A stretch of DNA of 64,000 nt, taken from Verrucomicrobiota bacterium (GTDB lineage Bacteria > Verrucomicrobiota > Verrucomicrobiia > Limisphaerales > JADJPG01). This document shows, in pieces, positions 30,240-38,730 of this stretch. Under the pieces are notes generated by a model. That model was not told where the DNA came from. It worked only from the letters and a program-made list of their open reading frames with translations, and searched no databases. The stretch lies in contig JADJPG010000043.1 in assembly GCA_016713365.1 (NCBI GenBank), forward strand, positions 1 through 64,000, in the 5' to 3' direction. Position 1 is the first letter of the stretch. Every line of letters begins with the position of its first letter. A program made the translations under genes and the position numbers.

Positions 30240-31148
30240 TTATGGTTGTGGTGTGACTTTTGGGCCGGTGCGTTGAGCTGCCAGAAGCTCGGTGGCCACC
30301 CGGCGTTCCGGGTCGTCGCCGCGGCTTGCTTCTCACGGCTCGATAGGCGATGACAAGTGACGGTGCGACTATGGGTAGATGCTCGGCAAGACCGTTCAAA
30401 GCGCGTCGACGGGTATCCGGGTTGGGGCTTTCCAAAAGTTCGGCGAGAGGAATCATCATTTCAAAGGTCGCATACGGCGTTTCCGCCAATGCGAGGAGCG
30501 AAGATTCGCGAATTTTCGGATCCGGAGATTTGATGCCCATCCGGTGAATAGCCACTATCGCCTGCTCGACGGAAGCCTTCCGGTTTTCCGGCGCATTTGT
30601 GACCGAACGTTGAACGCAGGCAACGCCGGTGGCCCCATGAACTTAAGGATTGAAACCGCATGAATGCTCGCGCCGTGGCGGCTCGGGTCGCGAATGATTT
30701 CCTCCAGGAGCGGGATCCCATGGCGGGCATTCGTGCCCATGTGTTGAATCGCAGTTACCGCAAGCGTTCTCCGGCGCGCGGACTGATCCAGCGATGAAGT
30801 GAAACGGGCTTTTACCGCTGGAGGCAATCGTCCGGAGCGAACCGCTGAGACCATCCACCGATCGCCAGTCGACTCCCGTTCGTCAAGTAGGGCAATCAGG
30901 TGGGGCAGGGCGTTCGTACCCAAACGTTCGAGCAAGTCGGCGAATTCTGTGTGGTTGCTGATTAAGTCGACTTCGACGGTCATTCCGAGTCTGGTCGCGA
31001 TCTTTTGCCGGGGCGTCTCGTCCAGCCATTCCGCCATCGTCTTGCCTTGAAACCGAGGCTGGGAATAACGATGCCAAACCATCGCGGCACCGACCAACGC
31101 GGTCAGCGCGATTGCCCAAAGTAGGAGGGTTTGGCGACGGGATTTCAT
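30240..31148 (-). CDS. Membrane-anchored HEAT-repeat protein, first of three paralogues (frameshifted)
   Basis: From ATG 31148: TLLLWAIALTALVGAAMVW anchor, then GKTMAEWLDETPRQKI, LERLGTNALPHLIALLDE and HMGTNARHGIPLLEEII. The frame slips near 30560, and HEAT units continue with DPKIRESSLLALAETPY and LAELLESPNPDTRRRALNGL. It slips again near 30330 into GDDPERRVATELLAAQ, ending VTPQP at a TAA (30240-30242). This end matches the C-terminus of the second paralogue (DDPEIRRVAAELLAKY), which supports the corrected frame. It starts 12 bp after the MoxR stop. Confidence 0.8.
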
Positions 31149-31160
31149 CTGTGCCTTCGC

Positions 31161-32120
31161 TTACCTCGGCACTGCGACCTGCTGCAGAATCGTCTGGATC
31201 ACTTCACCAATCGACAGTCCTTCAATCTCGAACTCCGGCCGGAGGATCAGTTGGTGTTCCAGCACGGGAACGGACATGGTCTTGATGTCGTCTGGTGTCA
31301 CGAAGTCGCGCATGGCGAGCGCAGCGTAGGCGCGCGCGGCGAGAAGCAGGGATTGCGTGGCGCGCGGGCCGGCGCCAACGAGGACGCTCTCGTGCGTGCG
31401 GGTGGCGCGGATGAGATCCACGGCGTAGCCAGTGAGTTCCTCGCGGACGATGATGTGGATGAGCTGATCGCGCAGCGTCTGGAGATCGTGCGCGTTCATG
31501 ACGGCTTGGATGCTCCCGCTGGCGAGCGTGGCCTCGGGGGATTCCTTACCGAGCGTGCGCTGGGCGAGACTGTATTCCTCGTCGCGACCCGGAGCGCCCA
31601 TGGTGATCTTGAGCATGAAACGATCTTTCTGCGCCTCGGGCAGCGGATAGGTGCCTTCGTATTCGATCGGGTTTTGCGTGGCGAACACGGTGAAGTTCGG
31701 CGGGAGCGCGTGCGTTTCGCGATCGATGGTGACGACACGTTCCTGCATCGCCTGGAGCAGCGCGGATTGGGTCTTGGCCGGGGCGCGATTGATTTCGTCC
31801 GCAAGCAGGAACGAACTGAAGATCGGGCCTTTGACGAGTGTGAATTCGTTCTTCTGGAGATTGAAGATGCTGGTGCCCGTGATGTCCGCCGGCATCAGGT
31901 CCGGCGTGAACTGGATGCGCGCGAAGCTGCAGCCGAGCACGTGCGCCAGCGTGCGGACGAGCAAGGTCTTGGCGACGCCCGGCACGCCTTCGATCAGCGC
32001 GTGCTGGCCGGTGATGATGGCGATGAGGCATTTGTCGACCACGTCGGTCTGGCCAATGATGACTTTGGCGACTTCCGCACGGGCGGCGGCGAGCGTGGAT
32101 TTCAGATGGTCGGTGGTCAT
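31161..32120 (-). CDS. MoxR-family AAA+ ATPase
   Basis: Intact, 319 residues. Walker A GVPGVAKT (residues 45-52), Walker B LLADEINRAPAKTQSALLQ, sensor 1 TQNPIEYEGTYPLPEAQKDR, and the C-terminal lid with ARAYAALAMRDFVTPDDI. MoxR ATPases act as chaperones that mature or activate envelope or metalloprotein clients, usually together with a DUF58 or vWA partner. Here the DUF58 gene is separated from moxR by three HEAT genes, which is unusual because the two are normally adjacent. One base separates its ATG from the stop of the upstream DUF4350 gene, so coupled translation is likely. Confidence 0.95.
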   Translation of the reverse strand: MTTDHLKSTLAAARAEVAKVIIGQTDVVDKCLIAIITGQHALIEGVPGVAKTLLVRTLAHVLGCSFARIQFTPDLMPADITGTSIFNLQKNEFTLVKGPIFSSFLLADEINRAPAKTQSALLQAMQERVVTIDRETHALPPNFTVFATQNPIEYEGTYPLPEAQKDRFMLKITMGAPGRDEEYSLAQRTLGKESPEATLASGSIQAVMNAHDLQTLRDQLIHIIVREELTGYAVDLIRATRTHESVLVGAGPRATQSLLLAARAYAALAMRDFVTPDDIKTMSVPVLEHQLILRPEFEIEGLSIGEVIQTILQQVAVPR

Positions 32121-32121
32121 G

Positions 32122-33360
32122 TCAGTGTCGTCGTTTCAGTATTTCGCAAAACTCCCGGTACATCCGCACCGGATTGCGCGACCGGGGGTCGAGCTGGTTT
32201 TCGGCGTCAATCAATTGCTGCATCGCATCCAGCCTGGCGGTCGAGGGACGGCGCATCCGCGAGACGTGGGTGTTCCATTGTTCAATGCACACCTTCATCA
32301 GGTCAGCGGGCACGATGTTGCGTTTGAGAAGATTGATGAAGCCCGTCGCGGAATCTTTCCCCTCGACGAGTTCGGCGCGCTCACGGGCGAGTTGCTCTTC
32401 ATACGGCGGCATGAAGCTCACGGAGTTCTGCCAGACGAAAAGTCCGGCGAGAACCAGCAGCGCGATGAAGACTCCGCCGAGCCGATACTCGCGTAGCAAC
32501 GCCGCCACCCCCGGCTCTTGAGTAACGCCCAGATGCGTCTCATCGAACCGAATCTTCTGCGCACCGCCCACCGACCAGGCGATGAACTGCGGCTCGCGAT
32601 CGCGGCGCAGCGCTTCGTTGCTGAAGTGGTAGGAATCCGCGCAGAGCACGATGCTGCCGCGTCCGAAGCGTCGCTCGATGACTACCGGGTAGACATTGGT
32701 GCGAGCGACGCGCGCGTAGATGGTTTCCCAGCCGTTGGTGGCATCGCCGAAATGCGTTGCGGTGTGGATGGCGAGGCTGCGGGGCAGTTTCGTGGCGGCA
32801 TTGGTCTGACGCAGAACCGCCGGTTCAGGCACGACTTGATCCTCCACGGAGGAAAGCGGCGCGTAGTCGAACTCCATCTGCCAACGGTCGCGAATCGAGA
32901 TGGCGTCTGGGTCCAGAAACTCCTCCCCAGGACGAATCGGCGGCGCATTGGTGGTGATGCGCGCGGGGCGTCCCGGAGTGCCTGTGGCGAAACGATTCAT
33001 GCGCGGAGCGCGTTGCGTCGGCGTGAGACTGATGACGAGCCGGCCGCCGCTGCGGATGAAAGTCTCCAATCGTTCATAGTCGGCAGGGACGAATCTCAGG
33101 TCCATCGGTTCAGCACCCAGCCAGAAGAGCGTCGTGTCCCGTCCGTCCGCCAGTTTCGCCAGCGTGTGAAGATTTCGCCGCGTTTCCACCAGCGTCTCGA
33201 GGCTCTCGAACAGCGCCTTGGTCCCGAGCGGGTCAGCACGCAACGACGAGTAGGGCGGATAGCTGTCGCCCGTCTCGAAACGCAGATGGAACAGATGAAC
33301 CAGTCCGGCGATGAAGCCGATGAACGCGATGAGGAAGAGAATGACCGGGGCCTTCTTCAT
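32122..33360 (-). CDS. DUF4350 membrane protein
   Basis: Intact, 412 residues. N-terminal helix VILFLIAFIGFIAGLVHLF, a ~230-residue extracytoplasmic domain resembling the GATase-like fold of DUF4350 (YSSLRADPLGTKALFESL, FIRSGGRLVISL, RRFGRGSIVLCADSYHFSNE), then a second helix GGVFIALLVLAGLFVW and a cytoplasmic tail with LLKRNIVPADLMKVCIEQW. DUF4350 proteins are regular members of MoxR/DUF58/DUF4129 clusters. The start overlaps the stop of the DUF4129 gene (ATGA). Confidence 0.85.
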   Translation of the reverse strand: MKKAPVILFLIAFIGFIAGLVHLFHLRFETGDSYPPYSSLRADPLGTKALFESLETLVETRRNLHTLAKLADGRDTTLFWLGAEPMDLRFVPADYERLETFIRSGGRLVISLTPTQRAPRMNRFATGTPGRPARITTNAPPIRPGEEFLDPDAISIRDRWQMEFDYAPLSSVEDQVVPEPAVLRQTNAATKLPRSLAIHTATHFGDATNGWETIYARVARTNVYPVVIERRFGRGSIVLCADSYHFSNEALRRDREPQFIAWSVGGAQKIRFDETHLGVTQEPGVAALLREYRLGGVFIALLVLAGLFVWQNSVSFMPPYEEQLARERAELVEGKDSATGFINLLKRNIVPADLMKVCIEQWNTHVSRMRRPSTARLDAMQQLIDAENQLDPRSRNPVRMYREFCEILKRRH

Positions 33361-34997
33361 GTCGCGGTCCTCAGTCGCTCCGTGTTGGCTGCGAAGTCCT
33401 GGAGCAGTTCCGGCGTGACTTCGTGCGGACCATACCAGCTGCGTTCGAATGCCGAGACATTGCGGGCGAAGAGTTCCGGAACGCTCGCGAGCGCGTGTCC
33501 GCGCCGCTGGACTTCGCGCTGGTAATCGAGGTTCGACTTGAACTTCGCCAGCGTGATGAGTTCGCGTTCGGCGAGATGCGCGAGCGAAGCGAGGTAGAAG
33601 GCGCGCAAGGCCAGACGCAGTTCACCTCGCTGCAACAGGTCGCGACCAAGGCTCATCCAGCCGTCCTCCGGCAATTGCTCGGCCCCGACCGATTCATCCG
33701 TCAGATCCGGGACGGCGGCGGCCGGCACCGCATCGATGGGTTGGGAGAGCTCATGCCGTTTCCAGAGGCGATAGATGAACCAGATGATGAGTCCAACGAG
33801 TGCGATCAGCAGAAGAGTGACGATGCCTTGAATGGCGTTGGCGATGGAGAAGCCGCTGGAGGAGGGAAGACTGGGGCCTTTGCCGAGACTGCGCACCCAG
33901 TTGATCAAATCTTGGATGAGCTCGCCGACAGCGCGCATCCCTTTTTCGATCTGCTCGAAGAACGCCTCGATGAATCCCTTCGTGTGATTATTCGAGTCGC
34001 GGAGTACCTCGCGAGGCAATCGCCAGCTGTATTCGCGCTGCTGAATGACATCGTCGATGGAACGATTCAGTTCACCGGCATCAATCGCCGTTGCCGGAGC
34101 AGTCGGACGCGAATCAGGAGCTTCGAGTTCCGCGGCTGATACGGAGCCAAACGCCATTGCGCCGACCAAGAGCGCGAGCACTACCGCATGGACGGGCTTG
34201 GCGAAGCTGCGGAGTTCGGCCTTCAAATCCTCTCCGGTCTGCAGTGATTCTCCGTAGAACGTGCGCAGGACGTAGGTCGCCTTCAGCAGCGGGTCGATGC
34301 ACAGAAACGTGAGCGCCGCCGCACCAGCGAGCATGGTCGAGTTCATCGCCGCCCACGGGCTTTGAGTAAAAACGCTCTCGATGCCGAACAGCACTTTCAG
34401 GAGGAACGGTACGCCCAGCAGCGCGGTCATTACATTGAGAAAGACGAACATCGCGAAGAACTTCACCACGAACAAGACGCTGTGATTCTGGTGCGGCCAG
34501 AGCAGCGTCTGCTTCCACGCCTTGCGACAAACCGCGCGCAGATCGTTGCCTGGATTTGCGGCGAAGATGGTGAGGTTCGCGAAGAACGCGTAGGTCCAAC
34601 CGGCGGGAACAATCAGGACCAACGTGAGCGGCAGGAGAAAGAGGCCGATCGGTTGCAGGATGAACTGATGAGCAGCCACGCGGCAGAGATCCGAAAACTT
34701 CCAGCGCACGGACGACTCACCGCAGAGCTGGTTGACCAACTGGCGCGCAAAGACGGCGTGGCAGAATTTCATCCACAGGAACAATCCCGAGAGCGCCAGC
34801 ACACCGGTGGGGAGACGCTCGTGCGCGAAGGCACTGCGGGCCATGTCCGACCAGAAGTAGAGGAAGAAAAGGACGAAGGGCAGGGTGCCGACCGCATACG
34901 CGCCCCAGGTCGCGAAGGACGAGTGTCGCAGAAGCTGGAATGCTTCCTCGATGAGTTCGATGGGCGACTTCTCTTCGTTGAGTCGTTTCGATTTCAT
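33357..34997 (-). CDS. Polytopic membrane protein with C-terminal DUF4129
   Basis: Intact, 546 residues. About six membrane helices in the first half (GTLPFVLFFLYFWSDM, LFLLPLTLVLIVPAGWTY, FFAMFVFLNVMTALLGV), a loop with Ser/Pro-rich sequence, another helix (IVTLLLIALVGLIIWFIY), then a cytoplasmic DUF4129 domain: LRLALRAFYLASLAHLAER, TLAKFKSNLDYQREVQRR and FERSWYGPHEV. DUF4129 is a tetratricopeptide-like module associated with transglutaminase-like or MoxR systems. The stop overlaps the DUF4350 start; 6 bp separate it from the upstream small Zn-binding gene. Confidence 0.85.
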   Translation of the reverse strand: MKSKRLNEEKSPIELIEEAFQLLRHSSFATWGAYAVGTLPFVLFFLYFWSDMARSAFAHERLPTGVLALSGLFLWMKFCHAVFARQLVNQLCGESSVRWKFSDLCRVAAHQFILQPIGLFLLPLTLVLIVPAGWTYAFFANLTIFAANPGNDLRAVCRKAWKQTLLWPHQNHSVLFVVKFFAMFVFLNVMTALLGVPFLLKVLFGIESVFTQSPWAAMNSTMLAGAAALTFLCIDPLLKATYVLRTFYGESLQTGEDLKAELRSFAKPVHAVVLALLVGAMAFGSVSAAELEAPDSRPTAPATAIDAGELNRSIDDVIQQREYSWRLPREVLRDSNNHTKGFIEAFFEQIEKGMRAVGELIQDLINWVRSLGKGPSLPSSSGFSIANAIQGIVTLLLIALVGLIIWFIYRLWKRHELSQPIDAVPAAAVPDLTDESVGAEQLPEDGWMSLGRDLLQRGELRLALRAFYLASLAHLAERELITLAKFKSNLDYQREVQRRGHALASVPELFARNVSAFERSWYGPHEVTPELLQDFAANTERLRTAT

Positions 34998-35003
34998 CGC
35001 GGT

Positions 35004-35330
35004 TCAACGTTCCGTCGTTCCGCTCGTCCGCCACACGCTGCCATCGTGGAACGTGCTGGGAATTGCCAGCAGCTGGCGGCCGACTGTGTAGAAGAACGCG
35101 ATGGTGACGACCAGTCCGAAGGCCACTTGCACCACGCGAAGGGCGTGGACGAACAGATTGCGCTGGGTCAGCGGGACCTTCGCCAGTTTCTTGATGCACG
35201 CGGCGCAGAGCAGCCGGTCGTCATGCTCCGTGACGCATTCGCGGCAGTAGAAGCGCCGGCATTCGGGACAACGCGCCACGGCTTCACGAAGCGAGTGTTG
35301 GAAGCAGCGTTGTTGGCTAAGTCCCGGCAT
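35004..35330 (-). CDS. Small membrane protein with B-box-like zinc site
   Basis: Intact, 108 residues. The N-terminal half has four or more Cys and a His in a treble-clef or B-box-like pattern: CFQHSLREAVARCPECRRFY, CRECVTEHDDRLLC and AACIKKL. The C-terminal half is one membrane helix (VVQVAFGLVVTIAFFYTV). The same pattern occurs in the 192-residue protein two genes upstream (CFYHENKKAVIHCDTCGRFL), so both probably share a role in this gene set, perhaps protein contacts. Function is unknown. Confidence 0.75.
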   Translation of the reverse strand: MPGLSQQRCFQHSLREAVARCPECRRFYCRECVTEHDDRLLCAACIKKLAKVPLTQRNLFVHALRVVQVAFGLVVTIAFFYTVGRQLLAIPSTFHDGSVWRTSGTTER

Positions 35331-35360
35331 GGGAAGAGAGTGCCCGTTCTCGCGCGCGAA

Positions 35361-35903
35361 TCAAGGTCCAGCCGTCGGGCCAGGGCTTTCCGGTGAGCCA
35401 GACTCGGATTCAACGACGACCGGTGGAAGGTTTGCCTCGGCTTTCTTGAATTGCTCCTGCGCCTGGGCGAGGACCGGGCGGAGTTGTTCGAGGAAACTCC
35501 GTGCGCGGCGAAGGCGCCCCAATGGAGCGAGCCTGGTGGTCTGCACCGCGGTCTTGACGTAGCAACTGCAAGTCGGGCCACGCACGACGTTCACCGCCAA
35601 TCCCACGATAAACACGCTGGCGATGCCCCAGAACACGATCGAAGCGACGTCATCGACCGCGAGGGCGATGGCGGCAAAGAGAAAGAATGCCAGCAGCCAT
35701 AACGCCCCGTAAAGAATCCACCACTGGGTTTTGCGGATGACAATCGCCTGAATGTCGCGAAAGAAAAAGCGGCGATACGATTCGTTCCAGGCCGACAAGC
35801 CCACGAGCATCAAATGATCGTCCGCCATGTAGAGCCGCGCGTATTCGTAGACGTCCATGCCGATGCCGGGCACGCGCTTGTAGGGATTGGGCTTGGCGCT
35901 CAT
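35361..35903 (-). CDS. Hypothetical membrane protein, PH-like N-terminus
   Basis: Intact, 180 residues. The N-terminus (YARLYMADDHLMLVGLSAWN, then RRFFFRDIQAIVIRKTQWW) looks like a short bacterial PH-like beta segment preceding two membrane helices (ILYGALWLLAFFLFAAIALA, IVFWGIASVFIVGLAVNVV). The tail is helical and Gln/Glu-rich with a Pro/Ser end. No family name can be assigned with confidence. It is spaced 4 bp from the upstream gene and 30 bp from the downstream one, so it is part of the same transcription unit. Confidence 0.7.
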   Translation of the reverse strand: MSAKPNPYKRVPGIGMDVYEYARLYMADDHLMLVGLSAWNESYRRFFFRDIQAIVIRKTQWWILYGALWLLAFFLFAAIALAVDDVASIVFWGIASVFIVGLAVNVVRGPTCSCYVKTAVQTTRLAPLGRLRRARSFLEQLRPVLAQAQEQFKKAEANLPPVVVESESGSPESPGPTAGP

Positions 35904-35907
35904 CGGG

Positions 35908-36486
35908 TCATCCTTCGTTGCTCAGAATTATGAAGAAGCCGGCGAGGCCGATCAGTTGGAGGATGGCTACCAGGATGGCAATGTAGGAGCGAAGTCTCGT
36001 CCGGGGAACGAGGCTTCCTGGACGCCGCCAAGACAGCACCGCCAGGACGATGGCAGTCGGCGCGGTGATTACCGCGATGGGCCAGATGAGGAAAGCGCCA
36101 AACGCGAGAACCAATGCTGCCGAGTCGTACATCACGCGGTTCGTTTCCAACTCAGCGACGTTGCCTTTCTTCCGACCCGCCTCTGCACAGGCCGGGCAAA
36201 TATGGACGCCGCCAATATCCAAATCACACAGCGCACAAAGGAAGCGCCCGCAGGTATCGCAGTGAATCACCGCCTTCTTGTTCTCGTGATAGAAGCAACT
36301 GGAAGTGCCGCTCTCGACAATCGTCTCCGCCTTCGCGGCCGTCAGGGTGGACTGGAAGAATGCCGGGAAAACTTCGACTTGCACGGAAGTTTCACACGAA
36401 GGGCAGAAAGCCAATTCGCCGGTATTGCAAATCGCCTGCGGCAGCGCATTCCGGCAGCTCGGGCAGGTAACCACATTGACGTTCAT
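35908..36486 (-). CDS. Zinc-ribbon/B-box-like membrane protein
   Basis: Intact, 192 residues. Starts with a zinc ribbon (CPSCRNAL ... FCPSCETSVQVEVFP), then a second Cys/His cluster of B-box type (CFYHENKKAVIHCDTCGRFL, CALCDLDIGGVHICPAC), then two membrane helices (LVLAFGAFLIWPIAVITAPT, SYIAILVAILQLIGLAGFF). Proteins of this layout are common in Planctomycetes and Verrucomicrobia as uncharacterised membrane proteins. It ends 5 bp before the next gene. Confidence 0.75.
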   Translation of the reverse strand: MNVNVVTCPSCRNALPQAICNTGELAFCPSCETSVQVEVFPAFFQSTLTAAKAETIVESGTSSCFYHENKKAVIHCDTCGRFLCALCDLDIGGVHICPACAEAGRKKGNVAELETNRVMYDSAALVLAFGAFLIWPIAVITAPTAIVLAVLSWRRPGSLVPRTRLRSYIAILVAILQLIGLAGFFIILSNEG

Positions 36487-36505
36487 CAGTGAAACCCTTC
36501 GGCAA

Positions 36506-36982
36506 CTATCGCGGAAGCGTTAGGTACAGATAAAGCCAGTCCACGAACAACGCTCCCAGAAAGATTCGCAGTCGCGGAAGTCGTTGGCAAAGCCGGTGAG
36601 CGCGGGAGAGCAAATTACCTCCGGCGACGCGGTCCCAAGCGGCCAGCCCAGCCCACAATCCCACACCACTACACGCGAGGAAGAAGAGTGGATTGAAGCG
36701 AAAGGCCGCGATCGGATCCAGATGCGTCCAGGCGAGCAAGCTTCGGGTGGAACCACACGCCGGGCAGGGGATGCCGGTGAGCTCCCGCAATCCGCAGAAC
36801 GGCAACGGGAGCTGCCAGCGCATCGCGAGGTTCACTGCGAGACCTGCCACCGAAAGGAAAAGCAGGACAGAGATCGGATGAGTTGTGATATCAGACCACG
36901 AACTGCGGGCAGGTCCATGGTCAGCGACGGAGAGTGATGCTTCGGATGCTCGGTTCACTTGTAGACCACGCGTGTCTGGCAA
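36506..36982 (-). CDS. DUF2752 membrane protein
   Basis: 158 residues. DUF2752 core: GIPCPACGSTRSLLAWTHLD followed by AFRFNPLFFLACSGVGLWA. The Cys-Pro-x-Cys-Gly-x-Thr-Arg motif is the hallmark. Three membrane helices. The first 9 codons overlap the 3' end of the upstream GYF-RDD gene, so a start further downstream is possible, but no better-placed Met is evident before the first helix. The family is uncharacterised. Confidence 0.85.
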   Translation of the reverse strand: MPDTRGLQVNRASEASLSVADHGPARSSWSDITTHPISVLLFLSVAGLAVNLAMRWQLPLPFCGLRELTGIPCPACGSTRSLLAWTHLDPIAAFRFNPLFFLACSGVGLWAGLAAWDRVAGGNLLSRAHRLCQRLPRLRIFLGALFVDWLYLYLTLPR

Positions 36983-37767
36983 ATGTGATCGTGCAGCGAG
37001 CGTTTCTCAGCGTCGAAGGCGGCGATGATGTAGCCGATGTAACAGACCATGCCGCTTAGGATATCCGCCCACGCGCGACCGAACGCCCGCATGAAGCTGA
37101 CTTTTGAACCGTCCGCCATTACCACCCGGACGCCGACCGCCATTTTGCCAACCGTCGCTCCATACTTGCCGTGCATGAAGGTGTTGTAGGCCACGGCGAA
37201 CCCGGTGCCGACGATCTGCATCAGAATCTGCAATCCCATGAAGGCCGCGCCCGGCTGCTGTCCGCCTTGCATCGACATGCCGGCGCCAAACATCAGAACG
37301 ATCATTGGAATGCCAATGACCACGCCCATGATCAGGCCATCGATGAACTTCGCCGCGAAACGGATCCAGAAACCGGCGTAACGCACATTGCCCATGCCGA
37401 AGGCGCCGCCGCCCGCCGGAGCCGCACCTTCACGCAGCTTTTGGAGGAAGATCGGTTTGCACGCCGCGCAGACCCACGCGGTGCCGTATTGAATCGCGTT
37501 GTCCTTGGTGAACAGCTTCCCGCACTCCGCGCACACCACATCGCCAATCGGCTCGCCTCCCGCAGTTGCGGAAGCGGCGGCAGCACCCGCCGCGATCGGC
37601 GGTGCACCGGCGGAAGGACGCGCCTGCCGCAACGGCTGCCAGTTCGCCAGGCCATCGCGCCAGACGAGAGTTTCCTGGTTGATTTGACCGGATTGAAGCA
37701 GCGCATCGAGTTGCGCATCATCCACGGGCCCCTGTTGCTGTCCTCCGACGGCGTAATACCAATTCAT
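36955..37767 (-). CDS. GYF_2-RDD membrane protein
   Basis: Intact, 270 residues. GYF_2 domain at residues 1-50 (MNWYYAVGGQQQGPVDDAQL, LVWRDGLANWQPL). An Ala/Pro-rich linker leads to a small zinc site (CAECGKLFTKDNAIQYGTAW, then CAACK). The RDD domain follows from about residue 130: YAGFWIRFAAKFIDGLIMGV, KYGATVGKMAVGVRVVMADG and AFDAEKRSLHDHICQTRVVY. It is the most upstream gene of the 16-gene minus-strand run, so its promoter should lie in 37768-37900. It is a second RDD protein in the same cluster (the other ends the SpoIIM block). Confidence 0.9.
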   Translation of the reverse strand: MNWYYAVGGQQQGPVDDAQLDALLQSGQINQETLVWRDGLANWQPLRQARPSAGAPPIAAGAAAASATAGGEPIGDVVCAECGKLFTKDNAIQYGTAWVCAACKPIFLQKLREGAAPAGGGAFGMGNVRYAGFWIRFAAKFIDGLIMGVVIGIPMIVLMFGAGMSMQGGQQPGAAFMGLQILMQIVGTGFAVAYNTFMHGKYGATVGKMAVGVRVVMADGSKVSFMRAFGRAWADILSGMVCYIGYIIAAFDAEKRSLHDHICQTRVVYK

Positions 37768-37914
37768 GTGAGTGCTATTCCTTGTTGCGGCAGTGAGTTT
37801 TCGTTTTCTGGTTTAATCGGCAACTGCACTAGACGCGAGAGACACTGCGAAGGCGCCCGGAAAAACGCAAAATCAAAATGATCCTTCTGCGCCAAGCGGT
37901 TTGCCGTGGTGGGA

Positions 37915-37931
37915 GAGGCCCTAAGGGCCTC
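37915..37931. repeat. Palindrome GAGGCCC-taa-GGGCCTC
   Basis: A perfect 7-bp hairpin with a 3-base loop, about 50 bp downstream of the decayed transposase and upstream of the GYF-RDD gene. No T-run follows. It could be a REP-like element left with the transposase relic, or a weak terminator. Confidence 0.5.
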
Positions 37932-37982
37932 CGGAATAGGCGGTCCCAAGGTCGACGGCTCAGGTCTGGTCGATGCCTTTGG

Positions 37983-38540
37983 TCACGAGCCCAGTAATCG
38001 CCGAAGTGTCGCGTTTTTGTCCGGCCCAAAGGGCTCGAAGAATGGTGTGTCCCACACATAACGAGGGGGGCTGGTCGTAATCCACCTGGTAGTCGACGCC
38101 GGAGAGTTAAAGCACGGAACTCCTCTTGAAACGGCACCTTGCGATGGTGTTCCCGCTGGCCGCGAATGTAATCGCCGGACATCTGTCGACTTATGCAGAC
38201 TAGCTGACGGAGAAGATTCCAGTAGCCACCTTGCCAGTAGAATCAGGCGTAATCCTCGAGCCTTCGCGGTCGCAATACCACGGTCGTCCGAGCCACTTCA
38301 CCTGCCCCACGACGTTGCTGATCGTCTCCGTGCCGGGATTGAAGGAAAAGGCAGATGAACATGATCAGGCTCGGAATTGATCTCGATCTAGGCGCGCAGC
38401 CGGATCTGGACTTTCAGGATAAATTCGCCACCGATGGGAATAGATGAAAGGTCAGGAACGAACCTTGGACGTCGGTTCAAAACGCGAGACGCGGTTCTTC
38501 GTTGGAAAGATTGAGGTGAGGTCCGAAACTTTACGGTAAA
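37983..38540 (-). pseudogene. Decayed IS200-like (Y1/REP-associated) transposase
   Basis: Fragments of a Y1_Tnp protein appear in order in different frames of the minus strand: FPTKNR near 38500 (N-terminal strand, usually FSTKNR); PDHVHL at 38352-38369 (the HUH metal-binding His pair); FNPGTETISNVVGQVKWLG after it; WQGGYW/GIFSVS near 38230 (region before the catalytic Tyr); DYIRGQREHHRKVPFQEEF near 38150; and PRYVWDTPFFEPFG near 38045, ending at a TGA (37983-37985). That order is diagnostic of the family, but the gene has several stops and slips and cannot be functional. The remainder of the 37768-38730 gap holds only scraps; upstream of about 38540 I see no recognisable gene. Confidence 0.75.
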
Positions 38541-38730
38541 CTTTTCGGAACCTTTCTCGAAATAGACCGGCCGTTCTTGCGCCTCCCGCTTAAACAGCGC
38601 GGGATGAACCTCTTTCTCGCAAAGCACACGCGTTTCCCATTAGTGCCAGATCGCTGCGCCCACCATTGGGGCTGCTTTTGAACAAGATCCAGCCCGATCC
38701 AGTGGCCGCGAACCAGTGGCCATTTGGTTC

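Noticed and set aside
28191..31148. Three HEAT genes as an assembly duplication
   Set aside because: They share motif order but differ at most residues and in length, so they are old paralogues rather than a collapsed or repeated assembly.
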